From: Bin87 sp965220105
GTDB taxonomy: Bacteria > Chloroflexota > Dehalococcoidia > Lucifugimonadales > UBA3495
DNA: 64,000 nt
Assembly (NCBI GenBank): GCA_965220105.1
Contig: OZ244811.1
Span: forward strand, 620,001-684,000
Reading direction: 5' to 3'
Below the pieces are notes generated by a model that had not been told where the DNA came from, ran no database searches, and worked only from the letters and a program-made list of their open reading frames with translations. Shown one piece after another: positions 8,785-19,045 of the stretch. Position numbers and translations under genes: made by a program. Each line of letters opens with the position of its first letter. Positions within the stretch are counted from its first letter, which is position 1.

Positions 8785-11080
8785 CTAGGTGTTCGAATCT
8801 ATCGTCCTCTGCAATCTAAATTCGAGAGCGTCGAGCCGGTCGTTGTGTGGCTCCAGCCTCAGTCCGCCCAGGCACTGTGTCAAAGCTTCTTCGATACGGC
8901 CTAAGCCCTCCAGAGTCAATGCAAGAGCGTGGTGGTTCACCACGTTATGGTGAGTTTCTCGATACCCGAAAGGAAATGCATAAAACCCACTATTCAAAGC
9001 GTATTTAGCTTGCGCCAATAATTCATAACGGCGGGAACCACTATTTTCTCGAGCCAGCCGCGAGAAAGAGACGCCCAGCACATGAAAATCTTGAGGGTCT
9101 GAACCAGGTAATTCAGTCGCCGTACTAAAGCAGTTCACCGCGTTTAGCCAATTATCCAATCGGTATTCCATCCTCCCCCAACTTCTCAACGTAGGAAGTC
9201 TGGTTCCGTCAATATTCACAGATCTCCTGAACTTTTCTCGTGCTGTACCGTACCTTCCTTCCTCTCGTTCGACCACACCCCACGTGTGATTCAAGTAGGC
9301 TGTATCCCTATAGGACATGGCGTTCTCCAATCGGCCGATCGCGTCTTGGTAATTTCCGTTTTGATATGCTCTCCAGGCGGACTCCACCAACATATTCGAC
9401 AGCTTTTCTTCGTCGGACATGGATTCCGATCCTGTCTGGAGGTGGGTTATTTGAGCCAACGCCTCTTCGTGACGGCCCAAGTCTAACAAATATGCGTTAT
9501 AGTTGTCTTGAAGCTTAGCCCGGAGGTCTGGTGCCTTCTCGGACTCTTGCTGCACGAAGTCAGACGTGAGTGGCAATAAGGAATATCGATTGGTTTCACG
9601 TTGCCTATCATAAACCCGATTTAGAAATGCCCGCCGGATCAGGTTACCAACAGCATCGTTTAGGCGAGCCTCGGCGATGCCAATCACGTGACGTAATTCC
9701 GCCTCCGACGGCTCGCCAGAGAACAAAGTTACTGCGATCAACGTAGACTTGGAATCCGTGTCAAGATCGTTCCAGGATTCGGCGAAGCAGAATCCCAAGA
9801 GGTCGTGTTGCGCCTCCCCAGAATCTAATTTGTCCAAGTAAGACGCCAATGGCATTCCAGTGGCGATCCTACCTACAGCCAATCTGATCGCCAATGGAAT
9901 ACCTCCCACCCTATTTATGAGACTTTGCAAAGTTGAGTCTGAAGCGCTTCTGATTTCCGTGGCATCCAATTCGGTTGCTAATTGCCTGATCATGGCCAAC
10001 GCATCTTGAATAGGCAACGCAGTTAAACGTAAATTTCTATGACTTCCTTCGATTCTTTCCCGTGTAGTCGCCAGCACTTTAGTGGGTTGGGGCACGTTTT
10101 GTAGGAAATCGTAAACGTCAGGATCAGAGACGGTCTCAAGATTGTCTAACACTAAAAGTGTAGGACTAATCTGGAGAATCTCATTCACTAACTCCAATTC
10201 TCCATCGGCAGGATGGTCGGGAAACCCCGTTACATCCAGAATAGTTCGAAATAGCGATGAAAGATCCGTGAAATTGGGTCGCAATTGTGAAATTCCCGCG
10301 GAGCTCAATTTTTCAGTTTTAGCGCTAGCCCAAACCACGTATTCGAAGCCAGAGTCGCCGGCCAAGGACAAATCCCGAATGTGTTCTGCGCAATTCAAAG
10401 CTAAGGCAGTTTTTCCCACGCCGCCTATGCCATCAATTACTGTGATCCAAGCGCGGGGATGGTCGATGTGGGTCAAAATCTCACGACGCTCTTCTTCACG
10501 TCCGAAAAAATCTGAGTAATCTGGCCTGGGAATATTGTCGTGGCATTTTGGTTTGGGTGTGAAATCGTCAGTGGAGATGTTTTCGGGTTCCCTAAGGTCG
10601 TCCGAAACCTGAGCATCGTCCCCGTCCCGGGTCGGAAACAAAGCTGGAGGACTAACTTCCATAGCCTCAAATACAGCGAGACCCGTAACTACTATGGCTT
10701 GATATTCAGATTCTCCAAAAATTGGTCGATTGTGAGCAGATGGATTGCAAAAAATGCCGACATGTTCAATTCTCGTGGATATGCCAGCGGTACTGTTGAA
10801 GTACCGCTTGAAAATTCGGTTGAAGTTGTCATTCCGACAGATGATGTCCTTGAGCTCTCCGAGATTGGTGTAGTGTATTGGTTCGGCTTTCCTCAACCGA
10901 TGGAATCGTTGAGATTGCTCCCTGCTCCATCCGGTCTCGGCATGCACGCTGGATTGGTTCCGGGACGTTTCGCTTCCACCATACATCACCGAATTCTTCT
11001 TGCATTTTGTTTTGCACAAACCCGCGTAATTCGATTTCAAACGCATCCAGCAAATTGCCACATTCTTGGTTGTAATCCAT
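8785..11080 (-). pseudogene. HEPN (Swt1-like)-STAND NTPase-TPR protein with one frameshift
   Basis: Restoring one frameshift gives 764 residues. The N-terminus (ATG 11080) has MDYNQECGNLLDAFEIEL and a WWKRNVP segment, and continues in the second frame to HVGIFCNPSAHNRP; together these resemble a Swt1-type HEPN domain. Next comes a STAND/NB-ARC ATPase with Walker A GGVGKTAL (plus-strand 10408-10425), Walker B LLVLDN, a sensor ATTRER and a GGIPLAIRLAVGR (GxP) motif, then a winged helix and C-terminal TPR-like repeats. The shift is at CCC 10920-10922 and fits one extra G on the coding strand. HEPN-STAND-TPR proteins are typical NTP-dependent sensors of anti-phage or regulated-death systems. It may be functional if the shift is a sequencing error. 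Confidence 0.72.
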
Positions 11081-11214
11081 GGTTACTCCTATCACGATCG
11101 AAATGTTTACTGCCCAATCCCTGGGAACGACTCCAATGCACCTTTGCCACGACGCTCCCCACATCAGCACCGCCACCCGGGTCTGGCATCGCTGGCCGTC
11201 GGACCGATATTCCG

Positions 11215-12519
11215 TCACGAAACTGATGCTATGGCGTGGTCCAGTATGTCGGCGGCGAGGTCCATTTGGGCTTCCGTCGTGGTGAACGGCGGCACAAAAC
11301 GCAGCGTCGAACCACGCCGACGAACGCTTACGATCAACCCGTTCTCCAGGCACAATCGCCCAATCTGTTGGCCCTGCTCATAAGCAGGATTCTTGCTTTC
11401 CCGGTCGGTAACGAACTCGATTCCCTGGAGCAGTCCCCGACCGCGAACATCGCCCACCAGTTCGTGCCGCTCGCTCAATCGGAGCAGGTGGCCCTGCCAA
11501 TACTTCCCAATCCGGTCCGCGACGTCAACCAAACCTTCTTCGAGAATGATGTCCAGGCTGGCGATGGCAGCGTTGCAGGTCATTGGGTCGTTGGAGTGGG
11601 AGTGAGCCACGACCAGGCCGGTTTCCACGGCCTTCTCCTCAATTTCATCGGTGGTTATGGTGGCGCTGATGGCGATACCACCGCCGAAGTGCTTCGAGAT
11701 GGTGAAAATGTCGGGCACGACGCCTTCCTGCTCGAAAGCCCACATTGACCCCAATTTGGCCAATCCAGTCTGCGCTTCGTCGAGAATCAGGAGCATTCCG
11801 CGCCGCTCACAGCGCAGTTTCAACTCCTGCAGCCAACCAGGAGGCGGCTCTATCACGCCGCCGGCGCTGAATACCGGCTCGGTAATAACCGCGGCCATAC
11901 GACCGTCGGCCTGCGCGTCCAGCAACTCAAAACTGGTGTCCAGGCAAGTGTAGTCGCACGCTGGCTGATTCTGGCAAAAAGCGCACCGGTACCGATAAGG
12001 GGCGATGATGGGGTAGTTGCCGGGCGCATAGGGGCCATAGCCCTGATGCCATCCAGAAAAGGTAACGGCCCGGGTGGCGTCGCTCATGCCGTGGAAACTG
12101 ACCACCGGGCTGGCTATTTCGTAGCCGCCGGTGTAGCGTTTGGCGATTGCCATCGCAGCTTCGTTGGAATCGCTGCCCGAGGTGAGGAACATGCTGCGGT
12201 TCAGGCCGGGTGGTGTAATCTCCGCCAGTCGGCTGGCGAGGATAATCTCCCGATCGTTGAACATCGTCATGTGACTGTGAATCAGCGACTCGCAGCTTTC
12301 CTGGAGGGCCTGTACGATCCTGGGATGGTTATGGCCCAATGCGGCGCACATCTGGCCGGAATTGAAATCCAGGTACTCCTTTCCGTTAATGTCGCGGACC
12401 ACTGAACCGCGACCCCAAACGAAAATGGGGCCGGTGACGATGCTCCGGTCCATCCGACTGCGAAAGCTGTACTTCCGCGCCAAGTCCAGCAGTTCCTCTT
12501 CAGAGTATGTATCTGCCAC
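11215..12519 (-). CDS. Class III pyridoxal-phosphate aminotransferase
   Basis: A 434-residue fold-type I PLP enzyme of the ornithine/4-aminobutyrate aminotransferase and dialkylglycine decarboxylase group. LTSGSDSNEAAM binds the PLP phosphate, ILDEAQTG holds the PLP aspartate, and the Schiff-base lysine sits in TISKHFGGG. GTG 12519 is chosen because AGGGAGG lies seven bases upstream; the open frame extends further but without homology. An unusual Cys-rich insert (CAFCQNQPACDYTC) follows the PLP region. Substrate not predictable. Confidence 0.88.
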   Translation of the reverse strand: MADTYSEEELLDLARKYSFRSRMDRSIVTGPIFVWGRGSVVRDINGKEYLDFNSGQMCAALGHNHPRIVQALQESCESLIHSHMTMFNDREIILASRLAEITPPGLNRSMFLTSGSDSNEAAMAIAKRYTGGYEIASPVVSFHGMSDATRAVTFSGWHQGYGPYAPGNYPIIAPYRYRCAFCQNQPACDYTCLDTSFELLDAQADGRMAAVITEPVFSAGGVIEPPPGWLQELKLRCERRGMLLILDEAQTGLAKLGSMWAFEQEGVVPDIFTISKHFGGGIAISATITTDEIEEKAVETGLVVAHSHSNDPMTCNAAIASLDIILEEGLVDVADRIGKYWQGHLLRLSERHELVGDVRGRGLLQGIEFVTDRESKNPAYEQGQQIGRLCLENGLIVSVRRRGSTLRFVPPFTTTEAQMDLAADILDHAIASVS

Positions 12520-12669
12520 GAACAACCTCCCTGAATTTCGGGTACGGGTAATTCTAGCCCGGCGACCGAACCTGTCAATCCTGACACACTTGCCGGCGCC
12601 CCACGCCCGAGCAAAGCTGCGGATGCTGACCCAATGGCGGGCCGGCCGGCGGGCGCCATAGCCAAGCAA

Positions 12670-12693
12670 AAACGCCCCTATTTCAGGGCGTTT
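12670..12693 (-). terminator. Rho-independent terminator downstream of tRNA remnant
   Basis: AAACGCCC / GGGCGTTT, an 8-bp stem with an eight-base loop. On the minus strand it is followed by TTG and sits 20 bases after the tRNA 3'-end remnant, the normal arrangement for a tRNA transcription unit. Confidence 0.65.
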
Positions 12694-12712
12694 CAAGTAG
12701 GGAATCAGGAGA

Positions 12713-12733
12713 TGGTGCCGAGGGAGGGAATCG
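12713..12733 (-). repeat. tRNA 3'-end remnant, probable attachment site (attL/attR)
   Basis: On the minus strand the 21 bases read as a T-loop/acceptor/CCA end (CGATTCCC then TCCCTCGGCACCA), but no tRNA body lies upstream. A tyrosine integrase gene ends about 125 bases away. This is the usual footprint of an element integrated in a tRNA gene. The second copy was not found in the window. Confidence 0.6.
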
Positions 12734-12858
12734 CCACATAAGTTGCAGCAAGGCTTGGTCGAGCTCTGTATAGTGAGATTTCCTACTCAAAACCTGCAGC
12801 CGGCGACAGTGTAACACGGTCTGGTGTTGCGGGTTTGTCCCACGTTTGTCCCACATTC

Positions 12859-13985
12859 CTAAACGTCAGGGTTGATGTCCTTGGCGACGTCGTCGGCCAA
12901 TTCTTGCTGCCAGCCCGGAAGCACGTGACCATAAATGTCCATGGTCGTGCTGGGATTGGAATGGCCAATCCGGTCGGCCACCGTCTTGGGGTTTCCGCCT
13001 TTCTGCAACGCCATCGAAGCGTGAAAATGCCGGAGGCTTCGCAGGGTAACGCCGGGACATCCGGCCTGCTGTGCCATCCTCTTGACGTAGTGGGCCAGGG
13101 TGTTGGGATGACACCGACGTTGCAGGCCAAGGCGCGGAAAAACCATTTCCGGCGGGTCCACGCCCAGTTGCTCCGCCAGATCTTGCTGTTGTGTTTGGTG
13201 TTCCCGCAGCACTGCGACGGTTCGGTCGTCAAGGTTCACGACCCGCCGCCCGCTGTCCGTTTTCGGACCCTTCAGAGTCAGGTCCCGTTGGGCAGCGCCC
13301 AAAGATGCTTCGACCAGGACCGTCCGTGCATCCAGATTTACGCATGCCCACCGTAGTCCCAACGCCTCGCCTCGCCTTAACCCAGTGAGCGCGATCAGAT
13401 AAATGCAGGCCCATAGGTAGTGCCCAGACGAAGCAGCCGCGCCAAGCAGCTTTTGCACCTGTTCGATGGTGGGAGTGGGGGCTTCGGTCTTCTGCACGGG
13501 AGGCGAGGAAACGGTTTCCACGGGGTTGCGGAGGATCAGTTCCATCTTCAGGGCGTGCTTCATGGCTCCGTTCAACACGCCGTGCACCATTCCGACCCCT
13601 TTGGGCGCCATGCCGTCGCGCAATAAATTGGATTGCAGCTCTTGAACCTGCCGAGGAGTAATTTTGGAAATCTCGATGTTGCCCAACTCAGGCACTATGT
13701 GGAGCCTGACGGCCTCCTCGTAACGCTCGAAGGTTGCCTGCTCGGTGGTGTGGGTTATGACTTGGTCCAGCCACAGCTTCAACCACGCGGCGAGTTGTAC
13801 CGCTCTACGGATGGAACTACACCGTGATCCATCTTTCCGAGAATTTCCCTGAGGCGCCGCTCCGCGTCAGCCTTTTTGCCCCGGACGGTCTCGTTTTTCC
13901 GTATCCATTTGCCGTTCTCGTCTCGGCCCAGGAACACCCGGATTTGCCAGGAACCTGGGCTCTGTTGCTTGATCTCTCCTTGCAT
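12859..13985 (-). pseudogene. Tyrosine recombinase/phage-type integrase with one frameshift
   Basis: A 375-residue integrase once a one-base deletion near 13800 is repaired. The N-terminal AP2-like arm-binding segment (GSWQIRVFLGRDENGKW, residues 10-26) is in the first frame; the core-binding and catalytic domains are in the second. Catalytic residues visible are the Arg in TGLRRGEALGLRW, the Lys in KGPKTDSGRR, HxxR-like LRSLRHFHAS, the second His in IGHSN and the nucleophile Tyr in MDIYGHV. It is transcribed towards the tRNA remnant. It would integrate or excise the accessory element to its right. Confidence 0.82.
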
Positions 13986-14444
13986 GATCTGCCTCCTTGG
14001 TGGTCGGCCCGATTTGACTCACGTAATGAGTTCCGCCAACCAATGATTCGTTGACGATCATAACGTTGACGAACCAATGCGCGTTGCTCAATCCGCCCGG
14101 GCAGACCTTGGGATTGCAAGTGGCGGTGCTTTGTTCACCAGGGAAGCCACGGTTCGAATTGGGCCACAGCCCTCGTCGTACCAGATACTGATCCGACAGC
14201 TGCACATTTCCAACCCGTCCCGGGAGTCCTTCCTCGCTTTCGCGCCTTTTCGGTCGTTCATCGCGAGTAGCGGTATGGCACAGCGAGCGGGCCACGTCGC
14301 GGCCGATTTACAAACGAGAAAAGCCATTTTTCTCGCCCGGGATAAATCAACCGTAGCTGACGTTACAATCCCGCGCGAAACCACGCAGACCACGATGTTT
14401 CGCTTGCTTCTGGCAACGTGCGAAGCCAAATGGAGGACAGACTG

Positions 14445-14633
14445 ATGGAAAAGCTCAAAAAAGCCTACAGCGTCGCGGAAGCGGCTGAAGAACTTGGCGT
14501 CAGCCAGTGGCTAGTCCGAGAGGCGATCCGACGTGGCGAGATCCGGTCCATCCGGATTGGTAAGCGTATCATCATACCCGCCGCCGAAATCGACCGGTTT
14601 CTGGGGACATCGGACGCCCAAGAGGCAGACTAG
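14445..14633 (+). CDS. Excisionase-family helix-turn-helix protein
   Basis: A 62-residue MerR-like HTH_17 DNA-binding protein (SVAEAAEELGVSQWLVREAI, then a wing IRSIRIGKRIIIP). It starts at ATG 14445 with GGAGGA at 14432-14437. Proteins of this size next to an integrase are commonly recombination directionality factors, so it could direct excision. Confidence 0.8.
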   Translation: MEKLKKAYSVAEAAEELGVSQWLVREAIRRGEIRSIRIGKRIIIPAAEIDRFLGTSDAQEAD

Positions 14634-14828
14634 GAGCCCCATGCGATCAACATTCCGGTTGATCAGGGCGTCCGGACGATTGCATCACAACGTCCGGAGC
14701 TGGTCCAATCCGACATCGCAGACCAACGCGGTTACCCCGGTTGTTGGTTTTTGGCATCGGCACCGACGAGGGCACTTACTAGTACTCAGTCATACGAGAA
14801 ATGGCAGTTGCTGAGAGGCAAGGTTTAG

Positions 14829-16538
14829 CCCGAATCCACCGAAAGGATCTGGCCACCCCGAGGAAGCGAGGGATGAGAGGAGCCGGCTAGAGACGGCGTG
14901 GCCTTGATCCGCTCCAATCCAGCTGGGCACACGGCGTGGTAGCCGCGCCAAGGGGATGTTGACGGCCCGCAGCGCCGGCGGCGGGCGAGATCATCGAGGC
15001 GGATTGGTCTGGGAGACACTGTGGGGTCAGCCTGGCGCGGGTCGGCGAGGCGATTGGGTAGGCGGCGGATGGTCAGAGGCCGTGGGTGCCGTCAGAAGGG
15101 GAGTGGCAGGGCGCGCAGCCTCGCCAGGGCTCTGCCGAATTGGTTTTCCCAGGGCCAGCCCTGGGGCAGGTGCAGGGTGAGACGGCGGGCCGAGCGAGTG
15201 AGCCGTCCGGCCAGGGAGAAGAAGCGCCGCCGGAGAGTCTTGGTGGTTGCCAGTTGCTCGCCTAGGCCGATGCGCGTTGTCCAGCGGGCCAGATTGTGGC
15301 CCATCACTTGGACGGCCAGCCAGGCGGCGTTGGCGGGGAAGCAGCCCGAGGGGAGATGGTTGAGCCCCACGCCGTACTTGAGGTCGCGGATGGCGTTCTC
15401 GATCTCGGCGTGGCGGCGATGGTCGGCCTCGAGGTCCAGGGTATCGCCCTCCCGGTCAGTGATGAAGGCGTGATAGCTGTAGTTGGTGAACAGCGCCAGT
15501 TGGGAGCCGGGCGTGGGCTTGACCCGGCGTACGATGAGCCGCACGGTTGCGGCGTCGGGTTTGCTCTCGAAGGGCGTGTAGTCAGTCTCGGCCACGTCGG
15601 CGGCGCCCTCCATCCAATAGGGGATGGGCGTCCACTCAGCCTCGGGTATGGCCTCGATGAGGTTGCGCAGACGGGGGTGCTGTCGGCCGGTGATGGAGAA
15701 GCGGACCTTCGCCTTGCGGCAGACGGCGACCATGGCGTGGGTGTAGAAGCCGCTGTCGGCCCGCATGGTGAGTTGACCCGTGGCACCGGCATGGCGCACC
15801 CTACCCACCGTCTCCCGCAGGAAGTGGGCCGCGCCCCGTGCCGTGTTGGCCCGTCCCTGGCGCAGCCGTGCCATCAGCACGTCTCCGGTGCCAGCGGCCA
15901 CGGCCAACAGCGGGTGATAGCCCCGCTGGCCGGTGTAGCCGTGGTCGTGCGCCCCCTCCTTGGCTAGCCCGTAGGTCTCGCAGATGGTGGAGTCCAGGTC
16001 GATGGTCAACGGCTCGTCGCCGGGTCCCGCACCAGCGGCCCAGGCCCCAGCCAGCAACTCCCGGCTCACCCGATCCAGCTGGCGCACGTGGCCCCACCGG
16101 AAACTCCGCAGGAAGGTCCCCAGCGTGGACGGCGCCTTGATCACGCATCCCAGCACCCGATCGGTTCCCCCAGCGCGCAGCGCATCGGCGTCGTCAATGC
16201 AGTCGCCACCAGCCAGCGCCGACGCCACCAGGGTCAGCATCTTGTCGCCGACGTTGGCACGGCCAGGAGCGCCGCCCAGGTCAACATGGCGGTCCACCAG
16301 CTCGCCCAGTCCCAGATGGTGGGCCAAAGTAACCGGAAGGATCAACCCAGCATTGGCCACCAGGCGGTGGTCATCGAAGGCAATTTGGATGCGGTCGGGC
16401 TGCTCCGGTGGTAGCATCAATTGGGTGCTCCTCGTTTCGGGCTGGTTTCATGTGTCAGAAACCATTATCCCCGAAGCCGGGAGCACTTTCTTACCCCTTC
16501 ACAACGCCGCCACACTTATCCTTTCGGTGGATTGGGGC
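14829..16538 (-). mobile_element. IS1380-family insertion sequence, copy 1
   Basis: Terminal repeats (G)CCC[CG]AATCCACCGAAAGGAT are visible at both ends, with 4-bp TTAG flanks at 14825-14828 and 16539-16542. It carries one transposase on the minus strand. A diverged copy sits at 37098-38835 and a 5'-end fragment at 39426-39541. Confidence 0.85.
15092..16420 (-). CDS. IS1380-family transposase
   Basis: A 442-residue DDE transposase that reads open. The N-terminus has DRIQIAFDDHRLVANAGL. Likely catalytic acids lie in TIDLDSTICETYG, in the strand MRADSGFYT and in RHAEIENAIRDLKYG, the last being the family's C-terminal Glu region. The cytosolic enzyme would cut and rejoin the IS ends. It is intact, unlike the copy at 37220-38570. 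Confidence 0.9.
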   Translation of the reverse strand: MMLPPEQPDRIQIAFDDHRLVANAGLILPVTLAHHLGLGELVDRHVDLGGAPGRANVGDKMLTLVASALAGGDCIDDADALRAGGTDRVLGCVIKAPSTLGTFLRSFRWGHVRQLDRVSRELLAGAWAAGAGPGDEPLTIDLDSTICETYGLAKEGAHDHGYTGQRGYHPLLAVAAGTGDVLMARLRQGRANTARGAAHFLRETVGRVRHAGATGQLTMRADSGFYTHAMVAVCRKAKVRFSITGRQHPRLRNLIEAIPEAEWTPIPYWMEGAADVAETDYTPFESKPDAATVRLIVRRVKPTPGSQLALFTNYSYHAFITDREGDTLDLEADHRRHAEIENAIRDLKYGVGLNHLPSGCFPANAAWLAVQVMGHNLARWTTRIGLGEQLATTKTLRRRFFSLAGRLTRSARRLTLHLPQGWPWENQFGRALARLRALPLPF

Positions 16539-16542
16539 TTAG

Positions 16543-18249
16543 GGAACTGAGTGCGGAACTGACCGTGAATAGTAAAAACATCCTGCCATTTCAAACGTGA
16601 CTGAGTACTAGGCTGATGCGGAAGGACCAACCCAGCGGAGTTCCGCGCTGCACTAATTCCGACGGGAGACGGCGGACAGGGTGGCCGCGCTACAGGCGCC
16701 AGACAACTCACGGTGTGTCGCAACACCAGATCTTTTTGCACTCGATTTGGTCGTTGGCGCGCGGAGTCCGGCGTTCAGGTCTCCAAAATCACGCCGGCGC
16801 CACAAGGAAAGTTAGCAGCTCATCGGTTCCTGCCTAGATTGACTCCGCGGCGCGAACGATGTGGTCCAAACCTGCCACATGCCCATTGCGAAGTGAGATT
16901 GAAGTCGTTCATGTGCACTCATCATATGCGGGGAGAAATTCACGCTCCGCTCCCAGCGTCCCACGTTCGGCGACTATAGCTACGACCGCTGTATCACTGA
17001 TCGGGGCACGAATGTCCTAAAACGCAAGTCCCACCATCGTCGGAACGCCGAGACGGGAAATAGCGTCCGCGCCTCGAAGCGCGGTGTGAACCTCAGTAAT
17101 CGGCCTTTGGGCGGTTTCAGCGCCAACGGCGTACAGTGGATGTGCGGCGGTGGTACATAACCCGGCCCGGTGCCATGTGCTCATGGGTTCGGGTCAAGCA
17201 GTGGTCGCTGCTATGGCCCTGCATCGGCAGGTTTCCTCACCGGGGGACGACCAACCAGTCGGGCTCGCCGCCCCACCCAACAATCCCCCTAACGCTGGCC
17301 TTGGGGAAGGCAGTTCAGACGAAGCCCGCGTGCCTTTACGAGTTGTGCGCGCCGGATGGCTTTGGATGACCCATCCGCCGGATCACGCAACCGCTTGTCA
17401 GAGTCGGACAAGGTAGGTCCTCTGGAGCCCCATGACGCACACCATCCAGGCAGTCATGCACCGGGCCGTCGCTGCTTGGATGCGACTGTCTTGTCGCCAA
17501 TTTTTGCGCCTGGGTCTGGGGACGACGTTCTCTGGCCTCTCCCTCACTTCCATCGTCTGACCAACATTGCGAAATCCTTTTCGGTGGATTCGGCTTTGAC
17601 ACGGCATCGATGAGCTGTTAGCCCGATGATTCCTGCGCGATAGCGTGGAACTTCGTAGATCCGATCTACGCCCCATCCAACGCGGAGGGGCGGGTCATTG
17701 CAGATGTTTTTCACCCATAGAACACCCTCTGGTTTCCTGGAGGGAGGCATTCAGCACCCCCATGGAACAACCCGTAGTCGGTTTGTCAAGTTTTGGTCCG
17801 GGATGTCTGTTGAGCACGAGTTGAACGATTTTCCTACTTGCGCCCGGCTCCTTCCCGGGCGTCCGCCCGATTTTCGTCGAATTTTTTGGCAATTCTTGCC
17901 ACGGATACCCTGTTGCGACGGCAGCAAACTGCAAAGCACGACGCCGGACACAACCCAGCCTCATTGCCGTGCGAGCAATACCCCGGAACATGAAACGAGG
18001 TAGAAAGTTCCTTCGGGATCCCGCTGCTGAGAGCACGAACGGTCTACAATCCAACCGCGCCGTCCTGCGCCCGTCCGTCTAGGCCGATTAGTCACCGGCT
18101 CGCAAAAGACTGACGGTTCTGAAGCCGCCGTAGATTCGGCGGCTTCACTTTGCCGTCCCGGGCGTCAAGCGCATGTTTTTGGTATGGCCTCATTACAATC
18201 CGGGCATCCCACCGGATTGACCTCCGGCTGAAGCCCAGGACGGCCTGCC
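16543..18249. other. Long non-coding or decayed stretch in the accessory island
   Basis: About 1.7 kb with short open frames on both strands but none with recognisable composition, ribosome sites or motifs. It holds a lone IS1380-type end (CTTTTCGGTGGATTCGG, about 17576-17592) and a hairpin at 18121-18146. Probably remnants of earlier insertions. Confidence 0.45.
18121..18146 (+). terminator. Perfect 10-bp stem-loop
   Basis: GAAGCCGCCG / CGGCGGCTTC with loop TAGATT, just before the replication module. It can act in either direction; no long T-run follows. Confidence 0.5.
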
Positions 18250-19045
18250 ATGCAGCAAGTACCCACCGGTGTTGGCAAGCACATCGGCCAATTCCCCGTC
18301 AGCCAGTACGACGGCCCCATTAGTAACGTGGGTTGGCCATGGCCCGACGGCTCGCCCACGATGTGGCGCGTCGACCTCGACCGCGTGGTTGAGGGCATCC
18401 GGAGCGACGATTGGGCCGGACTCGTAGAGGCAGCGCGTGATCTCGCAGAACACAAGGACGCGCGCGGCAAAGACGGCAAGAAAACCCGGAAGGCCATCGA
18501 ATACGACGAAGTCAAGCAGCGTCTCCCGTTCTGGGCCCCGGCGGGCCACTTCGTCGCTGGACACCGACATGCGCCCGATCAGAAACAGTCGTCGACCAGC
18601 GCGCACGGCAAGGAGTTCTCGCAGTGCGTCGCCGGTGAAGGCCGCTATTTGCCGACCGCGCTCTCCGGATTGCGGTTTGTCGAGATTGACCACCTGAACG
18701 ATCTCGAACGCGAAAGGTTTCGGATTCAGGAACACCCGTCGGTCGTTACCTGCTGGCAATCCGTTGGCGGAAATGGGCTCCATGTCACAGTCCTGATGGA
18801 GCCCGCGTCCTCGACGCTATGGTCGCTGGGCAGGCGGGACTGGACGACTCCCACTTGCTGGCGTGATGGGCAGCATGCCCAACAGGTCGCCAAAAACCTC
18901 ACGCAAACCGCGGTCACTCTGCACCCGCAGAGATACTCCCATGGCCCTACGAGATCCGCGCGGATGCACCGCGCCGACTTGCCGTCGGTTATGTCTCCCG
19001 CACACGCAAGACCGCAGGCCAGAGCCGCGGCAAGGAAAACACATG
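18250..19045 (+). pseudogene. VirE_N/BT4734-like primase N-terminal protein, frameshifted
   Basis: Residues 85-190 resemble the prim-pol-like VirE N-terminal domain: RLPFWAPAGHF, then LSGLRFVEIDHLNDLE with the acidic pair, then CWQSVGGNGLHV. After about 18815 the frame degenerates. A third frame later gives PWPYEIRADAP, so at least two shifts are present before the next gene begins. It probably worked with the Toprim/helicase gene as the replication initiator of the mobile element. Confidence 0.55.

Noticed and set aside
12783..13232. A second gene overlapping the integrase on the same strand
   Set aside because: It is a shifted frame of the integrase; the catalytic motifs read in the other frame.
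17136..17676. Short open frames of 77-92 codons between the IS1380 copy and the primase
   Set aside because: Overlapping frames on both strands, no ribosome sites, no recognisable motifs.
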